A DNA stretch of 64,000 bases, taken from Cornus controversa (Eukaryota > Streptophyta > Magnoliopsida > Cornales > Cornaceae). The notes below the pieces were generated by a model. The model ran no database searches and was not told the origin of the DNA. It saw only the letters and a program-made list of their open reading frames with translations. The stretch is taken from contig CM048845.1 of NCBI GenBank assembly GCA_026545225.1, positions 101,056,033 through 101,120,032 of the forward strand, in the 5' to 3' direction. A program made the position numbers and the translations under genes. This document shows, in pieces, positions 47,096 to 57,913 of the stretch. How positions within the stretch are numbered: the stretch's first letter is position 1; the number at the start of each line of letters is the position of its first letter.

Positions 47096-47339
47096 TTACG
47101 TTTGCAATTGCAATTTAGCGTTTGCAATAGAGGGTTCGTAATTGCAATTGAGCAATGACAATTGCAATTGTGACATAAAGGTTGCCTGTCAAACATTAGG
47201 AACACCAATTGCGCCATGATTAATAGATAACTTTAATACAAATACATGATGTACATATTTTAAATTCTCCTTTCATCACTAGAGTACTTACTAGTCCCAT
47301 CATGGTTGCTCATGTTCAAAGCTCCAAAGCCTTAAAGCA

Positions 47340-47710
47340 CCTCCCATGTAAAGCACTGTTCGTTCAATATTCTCAAAGCACTATTAATGAGACAATGCAC
47401 TATTCATGAGACGAACCACTATTTATGTGACATGGAATTATTCATTGGCCAGACCTCTTTTCATTAGACAAACCATTATTTATGGAACAAGCCATTATTC
47501 ATGGATCAAACTACTTTTGGAAGGTAGTATTCATAGTGCAAGGCATGAAATAGGGCATTATTCATGGTGCAAGGCACTACTATTCATACTACAGGGCACT
47601 TCAGGATGCAGGGAACTACTATTTATACTGCAGAACACTGTAGGGTTCAATGCACTACTATTCAATGTGTAGGGCATTGTAGGGTGCAAGTCACTACTAT
47701 TCATATTGAC
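47340..47710. repeat. Short-period repeat region (CACTATTCATG / GCACTACTATTCATACTGCA types)
   Basis: Two neighbouring families. First (47,340-47,560), AA(A/C)CACTATTCATGAGAC-like words recur about every 22-24 bp. Second (47,560-47,710), GCACTACTATTCATACTACA and AGGGCACTGTAGG words recur about every 45-50 bp. Non-coding. Confidence 0.7.
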
Positions 47711-48269
47711 GGGTTGTAAAGCCATGTCCTTCTTACCAGCAAGGCCAAAAGGCCTTGCCACAGGTCTGCTGGGACCGTAAAGTCACAGTTCTTTTCTAAC
47801 ACAGGGTCGGAATGCCCCGTGTCGGCCACTACTGTGATTGCGGGACCTAAGGTTCTGGGTTTGCAGTCGGCCATACGCCAGCTGTGACGGTCGATTAGCA
47901 GCCTATTGGGACCTTGAGGTCCTGATTTTGTAGCTTACCCAACACTCCCGCTGGTGGGACTTCAAAGTCTTGCCATGTTTATTCTTTTTAGTTTGGGGTT
48001 AATGGGTCCCACTACATGACTCAAACTCAACACCATACTCTACGTAAGGTTTATTGATATGCTTTTTGATGCAGCTGTCTTTTGAACATTACTATATGAA
48101 CATTAGCTTTTTAAAGTTAAAGAAAGTCATTTTTATAAAGTAACCGTTAGCGCAAGGCCTATATAAACCCAGATGTGTGAATGTCTTGCCCCCATTGAGA
48201 TATAGTTCAATGGAGTTTATCTACCCATCTTTTAAGTGTAGGTGTCTAACAATTCCATAAAATTTAATA

Positions 48270-49545
48270 AGACTTAATAATGTTCTCGGGATTCATTCAT
48301 CCAACTTTTTCAATAAAGGCTCTCTTGATGAATGTGCCCCAATAGGGATGGACAATGTTCTCAGAATTCATTCATCCCGTATTTTTCATTAAAGACCCTC
48401 TTGATGAGGTGTGTCACAATGGGGTCTGACAATGTCCTCGAAATTCATTCATCCCGCTCTTTTCATTAAAGAACCTCTTGATGAGGTGTGCCCCAATGAG
48501 GTTTGACAATATTTTTGAAATTCATTCATCCCACATTTTTCATTAAAATGTTTTTTTGATGAGGTGTGCCCCAATAGAGTCTAATAATGTTTTCAGAATT
48601 TATTCATCCTACCTTTTTCATTAAAGGCCCTCTTGATAAGGTGTGCCCTAATAGGGTCTGACAATGTTTTCAGAATTCATTCATCTCGTCTTTGTCATTA
48701 AAGGCTCTCTTGACTAGGTGTGCCTTAATGGGGTCAAAAAATGTTCTCGGCTAGGAAGCACAGATACTTTGAGAAAGGCCCCGTGGCTGTATCGAACACA
48801 TATCCGATACGGATACGCCTAGGATACGGCAGGATACATGTTCGATAATTCTGATAAGTATTCAATTTTTTAAAATAATTTTTTGAATATCGGATGTGGC
48901 TGGGATATGCGGGGGATATGGCAGGGATACGCAGGGATACGTTTAGGATACGGTCATGATACATTTTTGACAAATTCGTAATTTTTTTTTTGTTTTAAAA
49001 GACGGTTCAAATTGTAATATTAAAATTTTATAGATTAAAAGATTAGGGTCAGATTATAATTAAAAAAAGATTTTAGAAGTCTCAAACAATAGATTAATAG
49101 TTTAAATAAATGGATGTTTATGTTGTAAATTAAAAAATAAGTACCAATGCTTATTGCCTAAATGATAGAATGAATGAACTTATATTTTGCATAAAATCTT
49201 TAAATATATTTCGTGCATTGTTGAAGAATAAAAGTTAATTTTTTATGTATAATATTATATTTTTATTTATTTATTTTTTGACGTATCCTTGTCGTGTCTG
49301 TATCCTATTTTTTTGAAATTTTTCGTATCGCCGTATTCGTATCGTATCGTATCGTACTCGTGTCCATGTCCGTGTTCATGCTTCCTATGTTCTCGGAATT
49401 CATTTATCCTGCATTTTTCAATAAAGTCCATCTTATGGAGGTGTGCTCCATTAGGGTTAAGCAATATTCTCATAATCATTCATCCCACATTTTTTAATAA
49501 AGGCCCTCTCAAAGAAGTGTGGCCCAATGGGTTTAGGCAATACAA
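48270..49545. repeat. About 79-bp tandem repeat array interrupted by a transposon
   Basis: Eight or so units containing AATGTTCTCAGAATTCATTC, ATCCCGC(A/T)TTTTTCATTAAAG and CCCTCTTGATGAGGTGTGCC. Six lie before and two after the family A MITE at 48,751-49,387. The array continues in phase on both sides. Confidence 0.9.
48751..49387. mobile_element. MULE-like MITE, family A copy 3 (perfect 9-bp TSD)
   Basis: The ends CTAGGAAGCACAGATAC and GTGTTCATGCTTCCTA are inverted repeats, and GATACGG/CGTATCG words fill both ends. TGTTCTCGG stands on both sides (48,742-48,750 and 49,388-49,396), whereas each uninterrupted unit of the surrounding array has this word only once. The duplication is therefore caused by insertion. 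637 bp, non-coding, AT-rich centre. Confidence 0.85.
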
Positions 49546-49636
49546 CGATGATTATGTGGCTACATATGCATATATCTTTAAGTATTGTCAAGAATCGAAT
49601 GATTGAAACATGTATTAAAAAGAGAGTACCATTTTT

Positions 49637-49795
49637 AGTAGAAAATAGAAAAAGTCTCGTCATTGGCAAGAGATAGAAAGAGTCCCATCATTGGTAGGAG
49701 ATAAAAAAATGTCTCATCTTGGCAGGAGATGGAAAGAGTCCCGGCATTGGCAGGAGATAGAAAGAGTCTCGTCATTGGTAGGAGAGAGAGAGTGT
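49637..49795. repeat. About 30-bp minisatellite (CATTGGCAGGAGATAGAAAG type)
   Basis: Five units of GTC(T/C)C(G/A)TCATTGGCAGGAGATAGAAAGA in tandem. Open minus-strand frames through it simply follow the period. Confidence 0.85.
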
Positions 49796-50049
49796 ATCCA
49801 ACCTTATGTACTCGAGTGCATGGTACTCCATGGGTGAAGTAGTTGTTTCCTTTCTGTTGTCTCGAAGTAGTATGCCCCGGTTTAAACGACCTCAAAATAT
49901 TCCCCAATTGGGACAACTATATTGCTGTCTAATGCAGTATTTCACAAAAAGCCCATCATCTCTTTTGTTGTGATTAGAGAGCCTAAATCACAAACTCATT
50001 TCTGCTTGTCAGTTGGCCACTAGGCCAATTCAGCAAGTGCGAGGTAGGG

Positions 50050-50215
50050 TGTGTCACACTGGTACAAGACATAGTATGCCTCCTGGATTAAAGTAATATG
50101 TGCCTCCTGTAATAAGGCAATGTGTGTCATGCTAGTGTAAGGCCAGGCCACCTGGAATTGGGCTAGATATGCCATGCTAAAGGGCGTGCCTCCTGCAGAT
50201 CACAGTTGATCGAAT
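50050..50215. repeat. Loose repeats of GTGCCTCCTG / TGTGTCA(C/T)GCTAG words
   Basis: TATGCCTCCTGGATTAAAG, TGTGCCTCCTGTAATAAGG and GCGTGCCTCCTGCAG, plus TGTGTCACACTGG and TGTGTCATGCTAG, recur within 160 bp. The array is too irregular to define a unit. Confidence 0.5.
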
Positions 50216-50396
50216 CAAATTTTAGTAGGTGATTTTCCTACATAATATATCGTATGGGGAACTTAACACGAAAGCCTCTGAATTGTGTAACAGTAAGGAA
50301 CCTTTGGAGACATAAATGCCCCCAGGGCCGTAGACTCGTAGCAATTAATTTTTGGCTGTCCAAACCAGTTCGTATCGAAATGTAGGAACTAATCGT

Positions 50397-50760
50397 TTCT
50401 CACAAATGACGCCAACTGATGAAGCAAAAATTCGTACGATCCAATTTGGCGCGAGCCACCTGTAAAATAGAATAGTTAGGACCAGACCGACAGGGTGATG
50501 GCCTAGTATACTCCGACGATCAAGTCAGTGCTTGACGATATAAAGTAAAAAGTAATTACGTCTGTGATTTAGGCATACCTTTGGATGTGCCTCACCTCTC
50601 ATTTTTATAGGAGAATGTTGGTAGTAGTGTTTATTTATGAAACCAATTCCCTTAACTTCTCCACTACGTAATTAGAGAGTTATCATATGAGGGGTTGTGA
50701 TTATCCCTATACACTTAGTTCTTTGACCTCTTTAGCCTTTGAACTTTTTATCGGTTTAAA
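50397..50760 (-). mobile_element. Tat-like Ty3/gypsy primer-binding site and LTR part
   Basis: On the minus strand the sequence reads ...TTTTTGCTTCATCA, G, then TTGGCGTCATTTGTGAGAA (50,415-50,397). This closely resembles the TTGGCGCCGTCTGTGGGAA leader of Tat/Ogre elements, directly after a CA-terminated LTR. The LTR would extend from 50,417 to higher coordinates. Its other end was not fixed. The internal side (lower coordinates) is the minisatellite-rich block at 45.9-50.4 kb and shows no gag or pol. Confidence 0.5.
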
Positions 50761-51115
50761 TTTTTATGTCAATATATGTGTATGCGCGCGCGCGTGTGCG
50801 AAAGGGATAAACAAAAGTTGAGGGGAGATTTTAGGTTTTCAGTTATCAAACAAAAAGTTGAGTTTACCAAGTAAGTATTTGGCACAGTTGAGTGGAGAGT
50901 TTTGTTTGTCAGCTTTCAAACAACCAAAAACTAAAAAATATTTCAAAATTTAATTATGTGTATTTCGTCCTATCTAATCTCAACAATCAGTATTGACCAA
51001 GAAAGATATTTTCTTACCAAATGATCACAGACTCTCAAATAGAGAGGAGTCAAATTAAAAAAAAAAAAATCACAAAACTTTCTTATCATTGGCCGAGCCA
51101 GGATTTATCGCCCCA

Positions 51116-51135
51116 CCCCCCCCCCCCCCCCCCCC
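51116..51135. repeat. Poly-C run (20 bp)
   Basis: Twenty consecutive C, preceded by GGCCGAGCCAGGATTTATCG and CCCCA. GAGCCAGGATTT is a phrase often seen at the ends of plant hAT elements that carry G/C runs. Exact length may be unreliable, because homopolymers are error-prone in assemblies. Confidence 0.85.
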
Positions 51136-51563
51136 ATCTAACAAGACAACTCAAAATCCACCAAAACAGAAAGTCAAAAAATAGAAGTGCAATAATGATT
51201 TTTTTCCTCCTGTCCTAACAAGAGTCACAAGACCAACTCACAATCCACCAAAACAGAAAGCCAAAAAATAGAATTGCAATAATGGTTCAGTAATCAAGAT
51301 TTAAACCATGTGTCATTATTCACAAAAATATGCTGTGAAAAAAATTCATATATATAAAATACAAACATAAAAGAACAAGCTAGAAGAAAGATTTATACGA
51401 ACATAAAAGAACAAGCTAGAAGAAAGAAAAAAGTTACTGCATATACATCATACTTGAGTGCAAGAATAAGAAATTTTAAGAAGAAAGAAAGAAAACAAAA
51501 GAACAAGGAAAATAAAAATGAGAGAATATTGAAGAGGGAAATTAGAGTTTGATTGAAGTAATG

Positions 51564-51566
<3 letters not shown>

Positions 51567-51617
<51 letters not shown>
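51567..51617. repeat. (TA)n microsatellite
   Basis: About 25 TA units. Confidence 0.9.
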
Positions 51618-51620
<3 letters not shown>

Positions 51621-51897
51621 AAGGGATCAAAGAAATTAGAGATATTTTTAGAAAGGAATAATTTTAGGAGGAGCATTTTGTAAAAGGTGGGAGCAGATTA
51701 GATTAACACAAATCTTCATAATATTGTAGTATTTTTTTTTTTCAACTTGTGAATTTAGTTGTATTGACACAATTCTCAATTTAGTTTCTTATTGTTATTG
51801 CCAAGGATGGGCTTGGAGTGAAGAGGTCATGTGCTTTCATTTGGGAGAAAGGATCGGGCCTTTCACAATACAATAATGGTGGAGATTACACACCACA

Positions 51898-51923
51898 CCC
51901 CCCCCCCCCCCCCCCCCCCCCCC
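51898..51923. repeat. Poly-C run (26 bp)
   Basis: Twenty-six consecutive C following CACCACA. It is the second long C homopolymer within 800 bp, in otherwise AT-rich DNA. Confidence 0.85.
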
Positions 51924-53403
51924 ACACGGAGCGTGGGTCCAAATAAGGTGGACCCCACTTCATTTGGAGTGATCTACACTTCATTTTATACACAGAAAAA
52001 AAAAAAATTTAAGTTCTTCGTTGTAATACATAATACTATATTACTATTATTTTTTTAATAAATTACTCTGATCTTTCCTGAGATTTTCTTTTATTATTTA
52101 TGAATTAAAGTTTTCAAAATATTGTGGTTAACCTTTTTTGAAGTTTGGTTGATTTAACCTTAACCCATCCTGATGTGAGTAGCAACAGAGAATGCCCCAC
52201 CCTGTCTCGTTTAAACTGATTTTGGAAAACTCTAAATGGTTGTGGGAGTGAGAGGTTGTGGGAGTGAGAGAAAAAAAACCCGCATGATTGTGAGGCAGGG
52301 ATAGGCACCCTTTGCCCTGCCGCACCCTGCCCCGTTTATATTTTATCAGTGATGCACATGCAAATTATAGTGATCTTCTCAAATAAAAGTCTAAGAACTA
52401 AAAAAATTTACAATTACGAAAGAACTCTCCTAAAAAGAGAAAGAAACAACCGTCCCTGCCCCAACCTTTGCCTTGGCCCGCTTAATAAATAGTTTGGGAC
52501 GAAAATGGGAAAAACTTTGCTAAACAGAACAGAAATGAAATTGGGGTCACGGGTCACCAGTCCCAAACTTACCTCGTTGTCAGCCCTAGTCGTGAGCTGA
52601 TCGTTAGAGCATTAAAGTCTGTCAAGCCAAACAAAAAATCTAAATACCCAAACAACCCTCATGTGCAGCACATTTACAAAATTAACCTTTAACACTTCAA
52701 AAAAGTTTTTCTCTCTCCTCATCTCTCTGCCAACGAACTCACCCTCATCATTCTCTCTCTATCAGACCTCTCTCTCACTGCCAAATGAAGAGCTTTTGCA
52801 TGGTTAATCTCTCCCTCTCTCTCTTAAGGTACTTGGCTATATGCAATGTTCACAATTGTGTCTGCTCAAATTGAACTTCTTTTGCCTAATTTCTCTGTAT
52901 TCCTGTGAGTTTTTCACTGTTGTGCCTATTCCCTTCATAAGCCCACCTAAATGCATTTACCTGAAATCATTAGTGGAAGACAAGTGCATGTAAAACTTAT
53001 GGTAATTTTGAAATCCTCCTATCTAAAATACAAATTAAAAAGATATAGCAACATATGCATGTCTGTGTGTGTTTTCGTATATATGAATATATATGTATAT
53101 GTCTCGTTTATATGAATATATGTACAGGTTTGTGTGTGTCTCCGTGCATACCCATAGCGCATTATTTGCCACAATCTCTCTCAGGCATTCCCACAAACAC
53201 CTGCTTTGCCAACCTCAATCAAAAACCAATATAACTCTCTCTCTTTCTGTGTTCTCCAAAAAGAAGAAGAATGCGAACAGTCTCGTGATTCGAACAATCA
53301 CTTTGAAAGTTAAGATAAACTGACAATGAAATTGATAGCTGTTCTTAACTTCATTTTCTAACTGCGCACCATGGTGCATTTACTCGGAGGAACTGCTTCT
53401 AGT

Positions 53404-53503
53404 GAACATGAATTTGGTTGGCAAAGCTTCGGTTCATGGAGAGAAGATAGAGGGAACATGAATTTGGTTGGCAAAGCTTCGGTTCATGGAGAGAAGATAG
53501 AGA
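53404..53503 (+). repeat. 50-bp perfect tandem duplication
   Basis: GAACATGAATTTGGTTGGCA... begins at 53,404 and 53,454, with identical units ending GAGAAGATAGAG. It lies in a 110-codon open frame (53,371-53,703) that shifts frame meaning between the two copies. I do not recognise that frame as a gene. Confidence 0.9.
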
Positions 53504-54095
53504 AGAACAAATGGAGTCTGAGAATGCAAAGTGACAAGGCTGTGATAATGTTGTGTCAGATTTGGTGGCATTTTGGAGATATTTTCTCGTACCCACAGGC
53601 ATGGACCGAAGAGATTAGGTGTTTGTTGGTTCATAGCATTATTGCTTATTTATATATACATGATACATCCATGTGCAATAAAGGGATATTCCATTACTCC
53701 TAACAAGTTAGTTTATACAATTTTTTATATTAAAAATAATAGGGTAGTTCTGCTACTCTATAAATAATATATAATATTTTTTTCACATGTGAGAAAGAAA
53801 ATTGAGAACATCAAGTCGATTTGCGATTAATTTGGTTGGAAAGAATTACGGTAGAAAGTGAAAGGAGCAGCGCTACACATTTTGAATATATATTATAAAT
53901 TTGTATTTCGAAAATAACGTGGTAATATAAAAAAAATATAAATATCATCTATTTTGATACATATTATACTTTTCATAGTTTTTAATATTTTATCAAATTA
54001 AATGAATCCCATTAAAAGAGGGAGTAAAAACTATAATCAAATTGAGTTTTTCTCTCCAATTTTTTTAAAATATTTTATTATATATACATATATTC

Positions 54096-54782
54096 TAGAG
54101 GTGGCAATTTCCTCCACCCCGACGGGTTTTCGCCCCGCTTCACCCCTAATGGAAGGGATTTGGTCCGCCCCTAATAGGAGTAGGGGCGGGTATGATTTTT
54201 TTAAGAAAATTCGCGTAGTAGCCGCTCCGCCCCAATTATATACATACATACATATATACATACACACACATATATATAGTGACATAATTGTATGAAGTGT
54301 GTCATTTCTTTTATTATTATATTACTTATATAAATTTAATATACTAGATACATGGCAGCCACTAGAATTACCTTGTTCTGCTCTATTCCTCTCTTTATCT
54401 TATGACTAAAAGGGAGTTCTCTCTATCTTGTGTACATAATGAATTTATAAAAAAAAAATCTTGATCGCCAAAACCGTTTCTATCTCCATCTACATATGTA
54501 TGTATGTTTGTGTCATTTTCTTTGGTCTTATATATTGGGGTTTTGATTGTAGGAGTGTTGTATCATCGTTTGGGTACATTTAGTCCAAACATCGAATTTA
54601 AAGCAAATAAAGCAAAGAATTTTAAGAAATTTGTTATTGCTCTCTTTCTCTAAATGGGTGATGATGGTATGCTTACCACAAACCCGTTAGAGTTCTTAAC
54701 GGGAGATAGATTTAGTATTTCCTTTACGGGGCGGGGTAGGGTTTTGGCATACCCGCCCATACTCGTCCCGTTGCCATCCCTA
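54096..54782. mobile_element. Non-autonomous hAT element, copy 2 (687 bp, perfect 8-bp TSD)
   Basis: The ends TAGAGGTGGCAATTTCC and GTTGCCATCCCTA match copy 1 at 42,679. ATATATTC lies on both sides (54,088-54,095 and 54,783-54,790), a perfect 8-bp target duplication, diagnostic of hAT. It lacks a transposase. GC-rich subterminal regions (GGGGCGGG) flank an AT-rich centre. Confidence 0.9.
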
Positions 54783-54790
54783 ATATATTC

Positions 54791-57700
54791 TCTTTTGCAC
54801 TCCCTCCACTTCTTTCTATATTTGCTAGATATTTCTTTATAATTTAACTTTGATCGAAAAAATTAAATCAAAATAAAATTATAAGAAACTTGAAGTATAT
54901 TATGTGTTTATTTAATTATTCACACATATAGATAATGGAGAAAATTAGAGTTTTTATTCAAGAGAAATAGTTCCAAACTTATATTAAAGAAATTATGAAA
55001 AAAATTGTAATTTCTTGTCTCAATTATTTGAAAATTTAATGGAGAGGACCTTTCAAAGGAAGATGCGAGCATAAAATTTAATTTGAATTATTTGTTATTG
55101 AGTTATTTTAGGATTTAGATTCTATAATGATAAGTTTTGCTATTTTTTTCTCTTTTTCCTTCCTATATTCTCTCAAAATAATTACTTTTAAAATATAGAA
55201 AGTTCTCAAATAATCAGCCACCTAATTTGAGATATTAATTCATGAATTATATTCATGTTGTTTAAAATTTTCCAAGTGAAAGTGAAAGAAAAAAAAATTT
55301 AGGTTTCAACATGCATTTGAAATTCTTTTAGGAAAGTTAGTTTGAATAGTATGAACGTGAAGAGAAAATAATTACACTTACTAAAATTACTTTTTGATTT
55401 TAAACACAAAAAATAAGTAAATTTGTGTTAAATAAATTCGATCTCTTTCTACCCAATTGTTTATATTTATTTTTAGCAAAGAAATAGACGGTGCAAGTCA
55501 TCAATAACTTATGAGAGAGTATTTGAAGTTAAAAGTTAATGTAAGCCAAATAAAAGACTATCTATTATTCAAAACTAAAAGTCAATAATAATGATGCTTC
55601 AATGCTAATATACCTCTTCTAGTTAGGTTGGTAAAATTATTAATAATGGTAATTTAGTTTAGAAAGATAATTATTGAAAAGAGCCATCTAACTTTAAAAG
55701 GTAACCTTTTTTTTTTAATACGTATAAAATATAAAGCATTAAGAATTCCATTCCGATTAAAGAGTTATAACTCTTGAGAATTCCAAAATTGAACATGTTT
55801 GGATTATTCAACTTTTATATTAAAATTTTAGAACATTATTTAATTAATAAAATTATAAAAAAAATGTATAAAAAAAAAAGAAAGCTATACATTTTTTAAT
55901 AGTATATGTGCATATGTATAGATATAATATAACTTAATGTTAAAACTGATATATAATAGCATATTACTAAGAGATAACATGATATAGTAGGAAAGGAAGA
56001 GTTATAATAACTCACCATTTATGTGAAATTTGTAGAGAGTGAAAAGAAACAAGGGTCATAATAATAAATTAAGATATAAGGTCACGAAAAAGTAAAATTT
56101 TGCAGTTCTAGAACTCGGAGAGAATTGCCTAAGATATATCCTTGTGTTTTTTGTATAACCAATCTGGTTGCCTGCAAAGAAAAGGAAAGCCTAAACCCAA
56201 AGTAAAAAAGAGAAATGCTAAACGTCACAATTTTATTTCACGAATTTTAACTCGAATCTATGTGGCAGGTGATAATACCATAGGGACTCCGTGTATGGGG
56301 GGAATCCCACCAATAATAACTTACCATTTAATTTTATCTCCTAAAATAATGGACTATATCACCTGCCACATAGATTCGAGTTAAAATTCGTGATATTTAT
56401 TCTAGACGTGTAGCATTGCTCAAACGAAAATGATAAAAAATACAATAAAATATTTTAATTAGCAACAGTATATATGTGTATATATATCTGTGTCTTACAT
56501 CATGGTTTTTTTGGAGTAAGGTAAAGTATTGGTCTTAGATTATATCTGTGAATGGATGAAATTTTGATTCGAATCTAAGTCAATAATTAAGATATGAATT
56601 GGGCATTCAATTCGATAATCTGTCAACTAAATTAATCGGATGAAATGATCGATCCGATCCTAAATAATTTAATATATAATTTATTATAAATATATTATCT
56701 AAGGTTATAACATATAATATTTACACACTATTAAAATATTTTTTATCATTATTTCCTTCTTATTTTTTTCTCTTTCTATTTTATCTTTCTTTACCCCTTT
56801 TTTCTTTAATAAAAAGTCAAATACTTACTTTTCTACTACTTTTTTTATTATGTTTTATTTTTCTTCTCTATTATTTTTCTAATCATTATTTGCTAATCTC
56901 TTTTGAAATTAATTTTTTTATTAAAAAATTATATTATTTTCAGATCAAATTATCAAATTGAATATCCTATTAATAACCAATTGGCTACGAATTTAATTAT
57001 ATATAATCCGTCGCGATATCGGATCGAATCGAATCATCTATAACTCTTATCAGGTTCTGATCGAATCACGTCAAAATCCGATCCGATCTGTTTACAGACC
57101 TATCTTACATCATTGTTACGACACTAAAAAAGTAACTCGTTTTGCTAATCGCCGACCAAAAAATAAGGATAATGATTTTTTTGTCCGAATTTGAGAGAGT
57201 TTCAATACTCAAAAAATAAAGAACACTAACGAAATAAAAAAATTGAATTTACTTTTCAATTGAATACTTTCAATGAGGAAATATATAAATGTAAATCTTT
57301 TTTAAAATTTCTTCAATGAAATTAGTGCCTTATTCGGTACGAAGACTTGGCAACTTCTAACGTGGATGTGATTTCATGTGAATGTCAAACTATTCATTCC
57401 ATGTATGGAATTTGTTTAACAAATTAAGTTTTGTATGCAAAAATGTTAGACATCACCAAACTTTTCATGATTATAAAAACATTTTATACGTGCATGCATT
57501 TAATCTAACCACACCATATGTATTTTAAAAATTAAAAATAGAACTTCATAATTAATTAGGTCCTTCTAAGTATATCATGTGGAGTCCCTTCAACCTTTTC
57601 TGCCTTGATCCTATTATTAATTTTTTTCTAAGTCTGAAAGACAGATCATCACTAAATTATGTAAAAGGCCAAAGGAAGTTTTAAGGGACTGCTTAATTTC
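54791..57700. other. Intergenic AT-rich stretch upstream of the sulfotransferase gene
   Basis: No conserved coding frame. Contains the MITE at 56,214-56,417 and many GATCCGATCC/TCGAATCG words around 56,640-57,090 that resemble a decayed repeat element. Confidence 0.55.
56214..56417. mobile_element. MITE with long, near-perfect terminal inverted repeats (204 bp)
   Basis: CACGAATTTTAACTCGAATC... (56,239-56,274, 36 bp) is reverse-complemented without mismatch at 56,357-56,392. The similarity goes on outward with gaps to AATGCTA at 56,214 and TAGCATT at 56,417. The loop is only about 80 bp, so transcripts would fold into a strong hairpin. The AATGCTA(C)ACGTC end is common among plant MITEs. Confidence 0.8.
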
Positions 57701-57847
57701 TTGTCGTCATCCATCCAGGTCTCTTTTTTAGCCAACTTGGTACTAATGCATATATATGTATATATATATGCCTACTCATCGCATGCAGCTTCCACCCACA
57801 TGTTCATTTCAATATCCCATTTTAATTTCAATTTTCTAATCATCATC

Positions 57848-57855
57848 TATAAAAG
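57848..57855 (+). promoter_or_regulatory. TATA box of the sulfotransferase gene
   Basis: CTATAAAAGA stands about 65 bp before the ATG at 57,914, putting the expected transcription start near 57,880. This supports 57,914 as the start and argues against the upstream in-frame extension. Confidence 0.55.
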
Positions 57856-57913
57856 AATGATGTTTTTCTTCTCCAAGTGTCCAATTAACAAAAACATATT
57901 CATCCTTCTCTCT

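Larger units (their letters stand above)
50761..54087. other. Intergenic / repeat-derived stretch without recognised gene
   Basis: Contains (GC)n/(GT)n text near 50,786-50,800, two poly-C runs, a (TA)n run at about 51,567-51,616, short tandem duplications (51,150/51,236 at about 87 bp; 51,368/51,402 at 34 bp) and the 50-bp duplication at 53,404. A GGCAGGGATAGG...TTGTCAGCCCTAG segment at 52,294-52,590 may be a decayed hAT-like element. No conserved protein was seen. Confidence 0.5.

Noticed and set aside
46614..47118. Overlapping plus-strand open frames of 88-143 codons with CNILG/LQYLGY repeats
   Set aside because: Several frames are open at once because the repeat unit is about 30 bp. No start context, splice signals or non-repetitive protein sequence.
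48270..49800. Regularly spaced repeats resembling a CRISPR array
   Set aside because: The 'spacers' are themselves repeated, the units are diverged, no cas genes exist and the DNA is a plant nuclear genome.
53371..53703. 110-codon open frame (MVHLLGGTASSEHEFG...)
   Set aside because: It contains a 50-bp tandem duplication that reads in two different frames and has no family resemblance. Could be tested by RNA evidence, but not supported here.
57701..57913. In-frame extension upstream of the sulfotransferase start (71 codons, hydrophobic, Tyr/Ile-rich)
   Set aside because: It lies around and upstream of the TATA box, has the composition of AT-rich non-coding DNA, and known family members start near MAAASF. 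Not a signal peptide.
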